A DNA stretch of 64,000 nt from Nocardiopsis alborubida (GCF_012396365.1 NZ_JAAXPG010000026.1:38899-102898), one strand, 5' to 3'. Shown: positions 42,388 to 51,751, counted from the stretch's first letter. The notes: generated from the sequence alone by a model not told the origin. Program-made: numbers and translations.

Positions 42388-43026
42388 ATGCGCATGGCCG
42401 AGCTGAGCGAACGGTCGGGCACCCCGGTGCCGACGGTGAAGTACTACCTGCGGGAGGGTCTGCTTCCCCGGGGCGAGCGCACCGGCCGCAACCAGGCGAG
42501 ATACGGCGAGGAGCACCTGCGCCGCCTGCGCTTGGTGCGCGCCCTGACCGACGTGGGCGGGCTGTCCATCGCCGCCGTCCGCGAGATCATCGCCCACGTG
42601 GACGCCCCCGGGCCCACCACCCACCAACTGCTCGGCCGGACCCTGAACGACCTCACCCCGGCCGCGAAGGGATTCGAAGGCGCGGAGGACGCGGACATGG
42701 AGCGGGTAGAGGCTCTGGTCGAGCGCCTGAACTGGCGCGTCTACTCCAGCGACCGCGCCGTCACCGACCTGGCCGGGGTGGTCGCCGCCTACCGGAGCGC
42801 GGGCCATCCGCTCAGTGACGCCGAGTTCGACGGCTACGCCGCCGCCGCGGAACAGGCGGCGCGGGTGGACCTCGACGTTCTGGAGGGCGTCAGCGAGACC
42901 GACGCGATCCTGGAGGGGGCCGTGGTGCGCACCGTCCTGGGCGACACCCTGCTGGCCGTCCTGCGCAGGCTCGCGCAGGCCGACGAGTCCGCACGCAGGT
43001 CGGGGGCGGTGACCGACGACTGCTGA
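42388..43026 (+). CDS. MerR-family transcriptional regulator
   Basis: The 212-residue protein starts MRMAELSERSGTPVPTVKYYLREGLLPRGERTGRNQARYGEEHLRRLRLV, a MerR winged helix. A helical C-terminal domain of about 140 residues follows, resembling those of actinobacterial MerR regulators often annotated TetR-like at the C-terminus. GAGGA precedes the ATG at 42388. It probably controls the divergent membrane-protein gene and itself through the GGATA operators. Confidence 0.88.
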   Translation: MRMAELSERSGTPVPTVKYYLREGLLPRGERTGRNQARYGEEHLRRLRLVRALTDVGGLSIAAVREIIAHVDAPGPTTHQLLGRTLNDLTPAAKGFEGAEDADMERVEALVERLNWRVYSSDRAVTDLAGVVAAYRSAGHPLSDAEFDGYAAAAEQAARVDLDVLEGVSETDAILEGAVVRTVLGDTLLAVLRRLAQADESARRSGAVTDDC

Positions 43027-43099
43027 GAGGGCGGGCGCGGCACTACGGCACGGCCTCGAGGGTCCCGCTCACCGCTCCGGTATCCGACCGAAGAGCCCT

Positions 43100-43125
43100 G
43101 GCCCCGCCGGAGGCCCGGCGGGGCC
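43100..43125. terminator. Hairpin between convergent MerR and methyltransferase genes
   Basis: A perfect 10-bp stem GGCCCCGCCG/CGGCGGGGCC closes a GAGGCC loop. Confidence 0.8.
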
Positions 43126-43179
43126 TTCGGAACCGTGAACCGGAGAGACCGCGTACGCGCCGCCCCTTCCTCCGGAGGC

Positions 43180-44007
43180 TCAGGGCCGGTCAGCCGAGAA
43201 GATCGCGGTGCCGGGGATCATCCGGCCGCGCACCGGCCCCCAGCCGCCCCACACCCGTTCCAGCCCCTCGGGCCACTCCGGTTCGACCAGGTCCCGCAGC
43301 ACCAGGCCCGCGCGGGCGATCCCGCGCACCCAGTCTCCCACCGTGTGGTGGTGCTCCACGTAGACCGCCTCGCCGCCCTCGTCCTCCTCCACGTACGCGC
43401 GGCGGTCGAAGTAGGACTGGTGCACGGTGAACCCGCCCTCGCCGGGGTCGTCCGGGAAGCTCCACCGGATCGGGTGGGTCACCGAGAACACCAGCCGCCC
43501 CCCGGGCCTGAGCACCCGCGCGGCCTCGGCCAGGGCGTCGTCGGCGGAGGGCACGAACGGGAAGGCCCCGAACGAGGAGAACACCACGTCGAAGGCGGCG
43601 TCGGCGAACGGCAGCCGCTGGGCGTCGGCCTGCACGGTCGCCAGCGCGTGCCCGGTCCCCTCGTCGATCCTGCGCGAATGCTGGAGCTGGCGGAAGGACA
43701 GGTCGAACCCGACCACCTCGCACACCCCCTGGGCGCGCAGCCACCGTCCGCACTGGCCCGCGCCGCAGCCCACCTCCAGGACCCGGGCCCGCGGGAGGTC
43801 CCCAGGATCGCCGAGCAGGCGCGCCTCGGCCTCGGTCAGCCCCTCCGGGCACCACACGAACTCGGCGTCGCCGAGGAAGGCCCCGTGCTCGGCCTGGTAG
43901 GCGTCGGCCGCGCCGTCCCACCACAGACGCCCGGCGCGGGCGCTCTCCGCCGCGTCCACCGCTCGGCGCCCGACGCGCCCGGGATCCGGATAGCCGTCAT
44001 CGTTCAT
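43180..44007 (-). CDS. Class I SAM-dependent methyltransferase
   Basis: The 275-residue protein has motif I VLEVGCGAGQCGRWL near residue 76, the acidic residue in VVGFDLSFRQL near 98, DAQRLPFADAAFDVVFSSFGAFPFV near 128, and EAARVLRPGGRLVFSVTHP near 165. It belongs to the UbiE/Methyltransf_11-type enzymes common in actinobacteria (substrate unknown). The N-terminal WWDGAADAYQAEHGAFLGD segment is typical of this subgroup. Confidence 0.87.
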   Translation of the reverse strand: MNDDGYPDPGRVGRRAVDAAESARAGRLWWDGAADAYQAEHGAFLGDAEFVWCPEGLTEAEARLLGDPGDLPRARVLEVGCGAGQCGRWLRAQGVCEVVGFDLSFRQLQHSRRIDEGTGHALATVQADAQRLPFADAAFDVVFSSFGAFPFVPSADDALAEAARVLRPGGRLVFSVTHPIRWSFPDDPGEGGFTVHQSYFDRRAYVEEDEGGEAVYVEHHHTVGDWVRGIARAGLVLRDLVEPEWPEGLERVWGGWGPVRGRMIPGTAIFSADRP

Positions 44008-44097
44008 GTGCCCCAGCCTCCCAGAAGACGAGCGCTCACGAGGCTTCGGTGCGAGGTCGGCGCCGGGCGCCCGGACGCTCCCCGTCCGGCCTCCGTG

Positions 44098-44961
44098 TCA
44101 GGCGGTTCCCGACCGGCCCGTGCCCGCGGTCGCGCCGGGGTCTTCACCCGGTTCCCCGCCCCGCACCGAACCCCCGCCGGTCTCCTCGGTGTCCTCGGGC
44201 TCAGCCGCCCCGGCCTCGGCCTCGCGGGCGTCCCGTATCTCGCGGCGGACGAGGAAGACCCAGCCCCCGACGGCGACGACCGCGAACACCCACCACTGCA
44301 CGGCGTAGGACGCGCTCATCCCCGCGTCCTCCTCGTGCAGGGTGACCGGCTCGGGCGCCGCGTCAGGCATCGGGTCCTGCCGGGTCAGATCGACGTACCC
44401 GCCGTAGACCGGGTAGGGCAGATCCGCGGCGATCCGGTCCACGTCGACCATCATCATCTGCCCCTCGGGCAGGTCGTCGCGGTTGCGCAGTCCGGTGTTC
44501 TCCTCGGTCTCGGAGTAGTGCAGGCGCCCGGCCACCTCCACGGCGCCCCCGGGCACGGGCGGCACCTCCGGCTGGTCGAGGGCGGTCGCGCCGCGCTCGA
44601 CCCATCCGCGGTTGACCAGGACCGCGGGCCCCTCCTCGGTGACCAGCGGGGTGAGCACGTGGAAGCCCACGCCCCCGGAGCCGTCGCGGTTGCGCAGCAA
44701 CAGCTCGTGCTCGGTGTCCCAGGTGCCGGTGGCCTCGACGGTGCGCCAACGGTCGTCGGGATCGACGTCCTCGCCGACCCGGGACAGTTCTGCCACCGGC
44801 ACGGGATCGGCGGCGAGGTTGGACTGCTGGAGGTCGACCGCCGCGCCGCGCTGCCCGGCCCGGTCCAGCTGCCAGAAGCCCAGCCAGACGAAGCTGGGCA
44901 CCAGCACCAGCACCAGCGCGTGGAAGGCCAGCATGCGTTGCGAGAACAGGACTTTGAGCAC
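44098..44961 (-). CDS. SURF1-family protein
   Basis: The 287-residue protein has the SURF1 layout. An N-terminal helix (residues 9-28, LAFHALVLVLVPSFVWLGFWQLDR) carries the family LGxWQ motif, and an outside domain contains LLRNRDGSGGVGFHVLTPLV and VLVNRGWVERG. A second helix near 210-230 (YAVQWWVFAVVAVGGWVFLV) and an acidic tail follow. SURF1 proteins assist cytochrome c oxidase assembly by haem a handling. GTG 44961 is 7 bp after TAACCT, suggesting a leaderless message. Confidence 0.9.
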   Translation of the reverse strand: MLKVLFSQRMLAFHALVLVLVPSFVWLGFWQLDRAGQRGAAVDLQQSNLAADPVPVAELSRVGEDVDPDDRWRTVEATGTWDTEHELLLRNRDGSGGVGFHVLTPLVTEEGPAVLVNRGWVERGATALDQPEVPPVPGGAVEVAGRLHYSETEENTGLRNRDDLPEGQMMMVDVDRIAADLPYPVYGGYVDLTRQDPMPDAAPEPVTLHEEDAGMSASYAVQWWVFAVVAVGGWVFLVRREIRDAREAEAGAAEPEDTEETGGGSVRGGEPGEDPGATAGTGRSGTA

Positions 44962-45155
44962 GTCTTCGAGGTTAGGAGACGCTTCCGGCCGCCTCGCACC
45001 GACCCTCTCCCCCGCGCCGCGCGGCCCCGCGCACGTGCCCGGACCCGCTGCCGCGGACGGGGCCGACCGCCGCACGCCCACCGACCGCACGCGGACGGGG
45101 CCGCCGGTCGCCGGCGGCCCCGCGTGTGTGAGCAGGAACTCAGGTCCCGCCCGTG

Positions 45156-46199
45156 CTACTCGTCGTCGCCGGTCACGGCGGCGGCCTTGCGCCTGCGGGC
45201 GAAGTACAGCCCGGCACCGCCGGCGCCGACCGCGGCGATGCCCGCGGCGACCAGACCGGCCAGGGCACCGCCGGTCACCGGGAGCTGCTCGTCGGCCTGG
45301 GGCTCGGAGGGCTCCTCGCCGGTGCTGGAGTCGTCCTCGTCCTTGTCCTCCTCGCGGGGCTCCTCGGGCTTCTCCTCACCCGGCTCCTCGGGCTTCTCCT
45401 CCTCCGGCTTCTCCTCCTCGGGCTTCTCGGGCTCGCCGGGGTTCTCCTCGCCGGGCTCCTCCGGCTCCTCCTCGGAGATGATCTCCATGCAGGAGCCCTC
45501 GGCCAGGCCGAGCACGGACACGGCGTTGCCGCAGATGTCGACGGCCGCGTCGACCGGGACCACGACCTGGTTGCCGCTGCCGATCCCGCCCGCGCCGCTG
45601 GTGGCGGCGTCGGGGGAGCCCTCGTTCTCGGGGGAGGCCTGGATGATGTTGATGATGGTGGTGCACTTGGCGCTGGAGCCGCCCAGGATGGCCACCGAGT
45701 TGCCGCAGACGTTGATGGCGGTGTCCACGGGGACGATGATCTGGTTGCCGCTGGCCACACCGCCGGAGCCGTCGGTCCTGGTGGTGGGCGCGTCGGCGCT
45801 CTCCTCCTCCAGGACCTCGACCACCTCGACGCACTCGGCCTGGCTGATGCCGCCGACCGCGGCCGCGTTGCCGCAGGCGTCGATCGCGGCGTCCACGGGG
45901 ACGATGATCTGGTTGCCGCTGGCCACACCGCCGGAGCCGTCCGTGGAGGCCCCGCCCTGGCCGCTGGCCTCGTAGAGGACCTCCGAGACCTGGGTGCACG
46001 TGGCGCTGGAGATGCCGAGGATCGCGATCGAGTTGCCGCACAGTTCGGCCTCGACGTCCACGGGCACGACGACCTGGTTCCCGCTGCCGATCCCGCCGGA
46101 GCCGCTGGTGGTGGTGTCGGCGAAGGTCGCCGCGACGGGCGCCACGACCAGTCCGGCGGTCATGACGGTGGCGAAGGAGTAACGGAGTGTGTTGCGCAT
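45156..46199 (-). CDS. Long chaplin with four chaplin domains and an LPVTG sorting signal
   Basis: The 347-residue precursor has a signal peptide ending near Ala27 (ATFADTTTS). Four chaplin domains follow, each with GSGNQVVVPVD or ASGNQIIVPVD, then CGN and a second Cys (ELCGNSIAILG, DACGNAAAVGG, NVCGNSVAILG, DICGNAVSVLG). A Pro/Glu/Lys wall-spanning repeat and the sorting signal LPVTGG, a hydrophobic helix and RRRK complete it. Chaplins coat aerial hyphae and spores with amyloid; sortase would link this one to peptidoglycan. Streptomyces long chaplins have two domains, so four is unusual. A 958-bp gap lies upstream. Confidence 0.9.
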   Translation of the reverse strand: MRNTLRYSFATVMTAGLVVAPVAATFADTTTSGSGGIGSGNQVVVPVDVEAELCGNSIAILGISSATCTQVSEVLYEASGQGGASTDGSGGVASGNQIIVPVDAAIDACGNAAAVGGISQAECVEVVEVLEEESADAPTTRTDGSGGVASGNQIIVPVDTAINVCGNSVAILGGSSAKCTTIINIIQASPENEGSPDAATSGAGGIGSGNQVVVPVDAAVDICGNAVSVLGLAEGSCMEIISEEEPEEPGEENPGEPEKPEEEKPEEEKPEEPGEEKPEEPREEDKDEDDSSTGEEPSEPQADEQLPVTGGALAGLVAAGIAAVGAGGAGLYFARRRKAAAVTGDDE

Positions 46200-47157
46200 G
46201 TGCGGAGGTGACCTTTCACGGATACGGCTTGGGGATCGCGCAGTCGCGACGCTGGTCCGCAGCGGGACCGGTACCCGCGTCGTCTCGCGGGTCCGGCTGT
46301 CCACGGCGGGGCGGGTCCGCCAGCGGAGAACGCCGCGTGGCGGCGGGGTGACCCGCGTGTGTGAAGTCGCGGTCCGAAAGTTCGCGGAACCGCCGACGGA
46401 CCGAAACGTTAGCAAGCAACCGAAGGCTCGCAGGCGTTTTCGGGAAATACACTTCACCAGTACAAGTACAGCCAGCAACTGACTTGCTACTCAAGGCGAG
46501 AATAGCAGTTCACAGCACATCCGATCGACTACGTACTGCTTATGAACACCCACCTGGGGTTGCATCAGGAAAAGAAAATTTTCCCGGTAAACCTCAAAAG
46601 CGAACCTACTAAGCAACTTCGCAGATTCGTATCCAGGCCGCCCTCCAGCGCCCAAAACCCTGACAGTTTTCCCTCTTGAGCAAGAGAATTCCCTTATGGG
46701 ATAAAAGTCGGAAAAGGGGGTTCCGCTCGCGGAACCCCGCCAGTGGCGCCCCACCGCCCGGAGGCGCGGCCGCCGGGGCCACGGCCGCCGGAGGCGAGCC
46801 CCCGGGGGCGCGACCGCCGGGACCGTGACCACCAAAGAGGTACGTGCTGTTTGTCACCCTTGAGCACGATTCTCTTCAGCCCCAGGGACTCCAGGGAGCC
46901 CGCAGGCCCCTGACCTCACCAAACGCAACAAAAGCGCTGGTCACACGCCCCTACCCTGGGCCCGGCGAACCGTCGACACCCGTCGGCACCCGGACTCGGC
47001 ACCGCACCCGCGTGGTAGGGGCACGAACACCCGTGGTCATCGCCGGTGACGGATCGGAACATCCGGCTCCCTCCAGCCATGAAGGCCAACCGGAAATGTG
47101 TGATGTGCGTCTCAATAAGGACATGCCGCCCGTTTCCCCCGCCCCACTGGAGCATGC
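46200..47157. promoter_or_regulatory. 958-bp non-coding region upstream of chaplin and CapA genes
   Basis: The stretch 46380-46720 is clearly less GC-rich than the rest of the window and includes GAAAATTTTC. A hairpin at 46717-46738 (GGGGTTCCG with CGGAACCCC, CTCG/CGAG loop) is followed on the minus strand by CTTTT and would block minus-strand read-through into the chaplin promoter. Between 46740 and 46830 lies a GGCCGCCGG-type repeat. A minus-strand frame at 46609-46857 is Gly/Pro low complexity and I do not accept it. The region probably holds the chaplin promoter with a long leader, and the CapA promoter on its right side. Confidence 0.5.
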
Positions 47158-48279
47158 ATGCAACCCGTACCCCCGCGTCCCCGCACGCGCACGGCGTCCG
47201 GTGCCGCGGCACTGACCCTCCTCCTTCTCACGGCCTGCGCCTCGGGCGACGGGGCACCGGGGCAGTCCGGGGGCGCGGTCGCCCCCACCGAGGAGGACAC
47301 GGCCTCCCCCTCGCCCGGCGCGGAGCCCGGGGCCTCGGAGCCCTTCACCATCGCCTTCGGCGGTGACGTGATGTTCGAGGGCATGCTCGAACCGGCCCTG
47401 GCCGCCCCCCAGAGCGCGCTCGCACCGATCGCGGGGCAGCTCTCGGCCGCCGACCTGGCCATGGTCAACCTGGAGACCGCGGTCACCCAGGGCGGCACCC
47501 CGGCCCCCGACAAGACGTACGCGTTCCGCGCGCCCGCCACCGCCCTGGAGGCCCTGGACGCAGCGGGGGTGGACGTGGCGACCATCGCCAACAACCACGG
47601 CATGGACTACGGCGTGGACGGGTTGACCGACACCCTGGCCAACGGCGGGGCCTCACCCGTGTCGCTGGTCGGCGCCGGGCACGACGCCGAGGAGGCGTAC
47701 ACGCCCCACGTCGCCGAGGTCAACGGTCAGAGCGTCGCCCTGTTCGGCGCCACCGACGTCCTGGACGACCACCTCATGGCGGAGTGGACGGCGGGAGAGG
47801 GCAAGCCCGGCCTGGCCACCACCAAGGGCGAGATGAGGCAGCGGTTGCTCACCGCCGTCTCGGAGGCCGCCGCCGAGCACGACAACGTCGCGGTCTTCCT
47901 GCACTGGGGCCTGGAGGGCTCGCACTGCCCGCTCCCGCACGCCCCCGCCCTGGCCCGGGAACTGGTCGACGCGGGCGCGTCCGCCGTCGTCGGCGGCCAC
48001 GCGCACGTGCTGTCCCCGGGCGGGTTCCTGGGCGACTCCTACGTGCACTACGGTCTGGGCAACTTCGTCTTCTACAACTTCGAGGGCCCCACCGCGGAGA
48101 CGGGCGTGCTCACCCTCACCTTCGACCAGGGCAGCGTGACCCGGTCGGACTGGGCCCCGGCGCGGATCCAGGGCGGCGTCCCCGTCCCCTACGAGGGCGA
48201 GGCCGCCGCGCAGGCCGCGCGGACCTGGGTGGACATGCGCGCACAGTGCGGGCTGCCGCTCGTCGACTCGCCCGCCTAG
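47158..48279 (+). CDS. CapA-family lipoprotein (calcineurin-like metallophosphoesterase fold)
   Basis: The 373-residue product has a signal peptide with lipobox LLTAC near residue 27, a Ser/Pro/Glu linker, and a CapA/PgsA domain. Key motifs are FGGDVMFEGM near residue 68, MVNLETAVT near 102, NNHGMDYGVDGL near 143, FLHWGLEGS near 245, and VVGGHAHV with LGNFVF near 278-303. CapA proteins take part in poly-gamma-glutamate or envelope-polymer metabolism in some bacteria; in actinobacteria the role is mostly unknown. The last four bases overlap the stop of the convergent adenosine deaminase gene. Confidence 0.88.
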   Translation: MQPVPPRPRTRTASGAAALTLLLLTACASGDGAPGQSGGAVAPTEEDTASPSPGAEPGASEPFTIAFGGDVMFEGMLEPALAAPQSALAPIAGQLSAADLAMVNLETAVTQGGTPAPDKTYAFRAPATALEALDAAGVDVATIANNHGMDYGVDGLTDTLANGGASPVSLVGAGHDAEEAYTPHVAEVNGQSVALFGATDVLDDHLMAEWTAGEGKPGLATTKGEMRQRLLTAVSEAAAEHDNVAVFLHWGLEGSHCPLPHAPALARELVDAGASAVVGGHAHVLSPGGFLGDSYVHYGLGNFVFYNFEGPTAETGVLTLTFDQGSVTRSDWAPARIQGGVPVPYEGEAAAQAARTWVDMRAQCGLPLVDSPA

Positions 48280-49334
48280 CGCAGCGCCGCGACCTTCGCC
48301 GGGTCGACGCCGTGGCGCGCGGCGACCTCGCCGATCTCGGCCAGCAGCGCGTGGCGGCGGGCCGCGCCCAGGTAGGAGGCGTGCACGCCGTTCGCGGCGA
48401 GTCCGACCAGGTCGGCGGCGTCCAGGCCCAGCGCGTGCGCGGCGCGGTACTCGCTGTTCAGGTCGGTGCCGAACATGGTCGGGTCGTCGGTGTTGAGGGT
48501 GACCAGCAGACCGGCCTCCAGCATGCGGGGCAGCGGGTGGTCGCCCAGCTCCGCCACGGCGCGGGTGCACACGTTGGAGGTGGGGCTGACGTCCACCGGG
48601 ATGCGCCCCTCCGCCAGGCGGCCGACCAGCGCCTCGTCGCGCATGGAGTCGATGCCGTGGCCGATGCGCTCGGCGCCGAGCGCGTCCAGGGCCTCGCGCA
48701 CCCGCTCGGGGCCGCCGTGCTCACCGGCGTGCGGCAGGCTGGCCAGCCCGGCGGCGCGGGCCCTGCCGAACACCCCGGCGTACTGCTCCAGCGGGGTCTC
48801 CACGCCTCCGACGCCGAAGCCGACGACGCTGGGCGGCGCGTCGCGCAGGACCGCCTCCACGGTGGCCTCGGCGCTCTCCAGCCCGAAGTCGGCGGGGAAG
48901 TCGGGGATCCACCGCAGCTGGATGCCGTGTCGGCTCTCGGCCGCGCGGCGGGCCTCCTCGATGCCGTCGAAGACCACGCGGGCGGGCACTCCGCGCATCA
49001 GGTGGGTGTAGAGGCTGACGTGCATCTCGGCGTAGCGCACGTTCTGCGCGGCCAGGCGTTCGGCGACCGCGGAGGCCAGGAGGGCGAAGTCCTGCTCCTC
49101 GCGCAGGGTCGTGACCGAGGCCAGGTAGACCTCGACGAAGTGCGGGAAGTCGGTGAAGACGTACCAGTCCCGGAGTGCCTCCAGGGTGTCGGGTACGTCG
49201 GTGACGCCGTGTCGGCGGGCGAGGTCGAACAGGGTGTCGGCGGGCATCGAACCTTCGAGGTGGACGTGCAGTTCCACCTTGGGCAGGTCGCGGACGAGCG
49301 CATCGACGTCGGTAGGCGTGGAGTGGGTGTGCAT
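48276..49334 (-). CDS. add: Adenosine deaminase family protein
   Basis: This Zn-dependent enzyme deaminates adenosine (or a related 6-aminopurine nucleoside). The 352-residue product has the metal motif LPKVELHVHLEGSMP (18-32), SLPHAGEHGGPERVREAL near 203 (His and catalytic Glu), RIGHGIDSM near 228, and LVTLNTDDPTMFGTDLNSEY near 283. Related enzymes include adenine and aminodeoxyfutalosine deaminases, which sequence alone does not exclude. It converges with the CapA gene. Confidence 0.87.
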   Translation of the reverse strand: MHTHSTPTDVDALVRDLPKVELHVHLEGSMPADTLFDLARRHGVTDVPDTLEALRDWYVFTDFPHFVEVYLASVTTLREEQDFALLASAVAERLAAQNVRYAEMHVSLYTHLMRGVPARVVFDGIEEARRAAESRHGIQLRWIPDFPADFGLESAEATVEAVLRDAPPSVVGFGVGGVETPLEQYAGVFGRARAAGLASLPHAGEHGGPERVREALDALGAERIGHGIDSMRDEALVGRLAEGRIPVDVSPTSNVCTRAVAELGDHPLPRMLEAGLLVTLNTDDPTMFGTDLNSEYRAAHALGLDAADLVGLAANGVHASYLGAARRHALLAEIGEVAARHGVDPAKVAALR

Positions 49335-49429
49335 GGCGTCAAGTTACGCGTACCGGGAGGCCGCCCCCAAGCCCTCGCCGGCCAAGTTCACAGCCGTCCG
49401 TCAGAAGCGGGCCCGGATAAGGTGAGGGG

Positions 49430-50110
49430 GTGGTCCCCCAGCCCCCGCCGAGGTTTCCGCGTCCCCCGTCGGGCCCCGCCGTGTTCCGTGCGCGCAACAT
49501 GATCCGCGCGCAGAACAGGCCGCGCCTCTTCGCCTACCTGATCTTCGGGATCGCCTTCCTCGTCCTGTGGCTGGTCTGCCTGGTTCCGACCGCCCACCTC
49601 ACGGACACCCCCGCGCGGTTCCTGGCCTACTCCGGCGCCGGACTGGTCCTGGTCGTCGGGGCGACAGCGCTCTGCGGTGAACTGGCCGCCTGGGAGACGC
49701 GCGTGCTCGTCCGCGGCGACCCCCTCCCCGCCGACGCCGACCCGGTACGCGTGGCGGTGGCCGAACGACTGCTGGCGTGGGGAGTGCTGGGGTCCGCCCC
49801 CGAGGCCGACCGGCTGGCCCGGATCCTGGCCGACCAGGAGGCGCGCAAGCTCGACGTGCGCTTTCCGCGGGCCTGGCGCGCCTTCCTGGCGGTGGCCGCG
49901 CTGGGCGTGGCGGTCATGACCGCCCGCACCCTGGTGGTGGAGGGCCTCACCCCGGTGACCTTTCCCGAGGTCACGATCCACTCCCTCGTCGCCGCCCTCT
50001 GCCTCTGGGCCGCCTGGCGGCATCCGGCCGACGCGGCCAGGAGACGGCGCCGGGCCGAGGCGTTGAGCCAGGCCTACGACCGCTACGCCGCCGGGGCACG
50101 GCACCCGTAG
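49430..50110 (+). CDS. Membrane protein of unknown function
   Basis: The 226-residue protein has about four helices, near residues 33-52, 65-83, 147-163 and 176-193, with a long charged loop between helices 2 and 3. I do not recognise the family. GTG 49430 lies 6 bp after TAAGGT, suggesting a leaderless message. It is a single-gene unit, divergent from adenosine deaminase and convergent with the aldehyde dehydrogenase. Confidence 0.65.
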   Translation: MVPQPPPRFPRPPSGPAVFRARNMIRAQNRPRLFAYLIFGIAFLVLWLVCLVPTAHLTDTPARFLAYSGAGLVLVVGATALCGELAAWETRVLVRGDPLPADADPVRVAVAERLLAWGVLGSAPEADRLARILADQEARKLDVRFPRAWRAFLAVAALGVAVMTARTLVVEGLTPVTFPEVTIHSLVAALCLWAAWRHPADAARRRRRAEALSQAYDRYAAGARHP

Positions 50111-50211
50111 GAACCGCCGGACCCGCGCACCGTGCACCCCGGAACTCCGCGTACGACGCGCCACCCGCTCGGGAAGGCGCTCCGCGGCACACCCCATAGG
50201 CGCGGCACCTG

Positions 50212-50237
50212 CCGGGCGCGTCCGCCGACGCGCCCGG
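50212..50237. terminator. Hairpin before the aldehyde dehydrogenase stop
   Basis: A perfect 11-bp stem CCGGGCGCGTC/GACGCGCCCGG closes a CGCC loop between two convergent genes. Confidence 0.75.
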
Positions 50238-50244
50238 CGGGCGG

Positions 50245-51702
50245 TCAGGCGGAGGGCGCGGCGCCGTTCACGCGGCGCGGCACGCCCAGCGGGTTGTCGT
50301 CGCGCAGCTCCCGGGGCAGCAGCGACTGCGGGACCGACTGGTAGGTGACCGGGCGCAGGAAGCGCCGGACCGCGGTGGTGCCCACCGACGTGTGCAGCGG
50401 CGCGGTGGTGGCCGGGTAGGGGCCGCCGTGGGTCATGGCGTAGGTGACCGCCACCCCGGTCGGCCAGCTGTTCCAGAGCACCCGTCCGGCCAGGGACGCG
50501 CCCAGCGCCAGCAGCGCGGGCGCGATCTCGTCGTCCTCCTCCCCGTGCACGGTCACGGTGAGCTGGCCGCCGAACACCCCTGCCGCCTCCAGCAGCCGCC
50601 GCTCGTCGGGGTAGGTGACCACGAGCGTGACCGGGCCGAAGCACTCCTCCAGGAGGGTCTCGGCGTTCTCCAGCAGGGAGTCCAGGTCGGTGCGCAGCAG
50701 GGACGGGGTCCAGTCGTCGCCGGTGCGCACGCCCTGGACCAGCACCTCGGTGGCCGGGTGGGCGCTCAGGGCGTCCAGCCCGCGCACGAAGCCCTCGGAG
50801 ACCCGCTCGTTGAGCAGCGGGGCGGCGGCACGCGCGCCGAAGTCGGCGACGAGGGCGTCGAGCTTGGTCTCCTCCGGCACGAACAGCACGCCGGGCTTGG
50901 TGCAGAACTGGCCCGATCCCATGGTGGCCGAGTCCGCGTACCCGCCCAGGATCTCGTCGCCGCGCGCGGCGGCGGCCCCGCGGGTGACGAACACCGGGTT
51001 CACGCTGCCGAGCTCCCCGTAGAAGGGGATCGGGTCGGGACGCGAGGCCGCCAGGTCGAACAGGGCCCGTCCACCGGGGATGGACCCGGTGAAGCCCACG
51101 GCCCGGGTGAGCGGGTGGGTGACCGCGCGTTTGCCCGTCTCCACCCCCTCCACCAAAGCGAAGCTGCCCTCGGGCGCCCCCGCGCCGTCGAGCGCCGCGA
51201 CCACCGTCTCGGCGGTGCGCCGGGCGAGCCGCAGGTGCCCCGGGTGGGCCTTGACGACCACGGGGCACCCGGCGGCCAGGGCGGAGGCGCTGTCGCCCCC
51301 GGCCGTGGCGAACGCGAACGGGAAGTTGCTCGCCCCGAACACCACCACCGGCCCGAGCGGGACCAGCAGGCGGCGCACGTCCGGGCGCGGGGTCCCCCAG
51401 TCGGGGTCGGCCGGGTCCACGGCGGCCTCCAGGTAGGAGCCCTCCTCCAGGACATCGGCGAACAGGCGCAGCTGGAAGGTGGTGCGTCCCAGCTCCCCCC
51501 GGCAGCGCGCCTCCGGGTAGTGCGCCTCCTCCATCGCGATCGGCACGAGCTCGTCGGCGGCGCCGTCCAGGGCGTCGGCGACGGCCCGCAGCAGTCCGGC
51601 GCGCTCGCCCGGTGTGAGGGCGGCCAGGAGCGGCGCCGCCGCGGCGGCCCGTTCCATGACGGCGTCGAGTTCCTCCGGCGTGGTGTCCGGGGCGGTGGTC
51701 AT
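50245..51702 (-). CDS. Aldehyde dehydrogenase (2-oxoglutarate semialdehyde dehydrogenase-like)
   Basis: The 485-residue NADP-type ALDH has the cofactor segment VVVFGASNFPFAFATAGGDSASALAAGCPVVVKAHPGH near 120-157, GFTGSIPGGRALFDLA near 215, the catalytic Glu in YGELGSVNPVF near 240 and the catalytic Cys in SATMGSGQFCTKPGVLF near 280. The pattern matches the alpha-ketoglutaric semialdehyde dehydrogenase/AldH group used in sugar-acid or hydroxyproline breakdown. GGAGG precedes the ATG. It is divergent from a TetR regulator. Confidence 0.9.
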   Translation of the reverse strand: MTTAPDTTPEELDAVMERAAAAAPLLAALTPGERAGLLRAVADALDGAADELVPIAMEEAHYPEARCRGELGRTTFQLRLFADVLEEGSYLEAAVDPADPDWGTPRPDVRRLLVPLGPVVVFGASNFPFAFATAGGDSASALAAGCPVVVKAHPGHLRLARRTAETVVAALDGAGAPEGSFALVEGVETGKRAVTHPLTRAVGFTGSIPGGRALFDLAASRPDPIPFYGELGSVNPVFVTRGAAAARGDEILGGYADSATMGSGQFCTKPGVLFVPEETKLDALVADFGARAAAPLLNERVSEGFVRGLDALSAHPATEVLVQGVRTGDDWTPSLLRTDLDSLLENAETLLEECFGPVTLVVTYPDERRLLEAAGVFGGQLTVTVHGEEDDEIAPALLALGASLAGRVLWNSWPTGVAVTYAMTHGGPYPATTAPLHTSVGTTAVRRFLRPVTYQSVPQSLLPRELRDDNPLGVPRRVNGAAPSA

Positions 51703-51723
51703 GGCTCTCAGCCTCCAGGAGGG

Positions 51724-51751
51724 TGTGTACGCTGCGTCGGCCCTGATACAA
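51724..51751 (-). promoter_or_regulatory. Candidate promoter of the aldehyde dehydrogenase gene
   Basis: On the minus strand TTGTAT (51751-51746), a 16-bp spacer and TACACA (51729-51724) lie about 20 bp before the start codon. The rest of the gap to the TetR gene shows no clear operator. Confidence 0.4.

Noticed and set aside
46609..46857. Minus-strand 82-residue Gly/Pro-rich small protein
   Set aside because: Low complexity, crosses a terminator-like hairpin, and no ribosome site or family resemblance.
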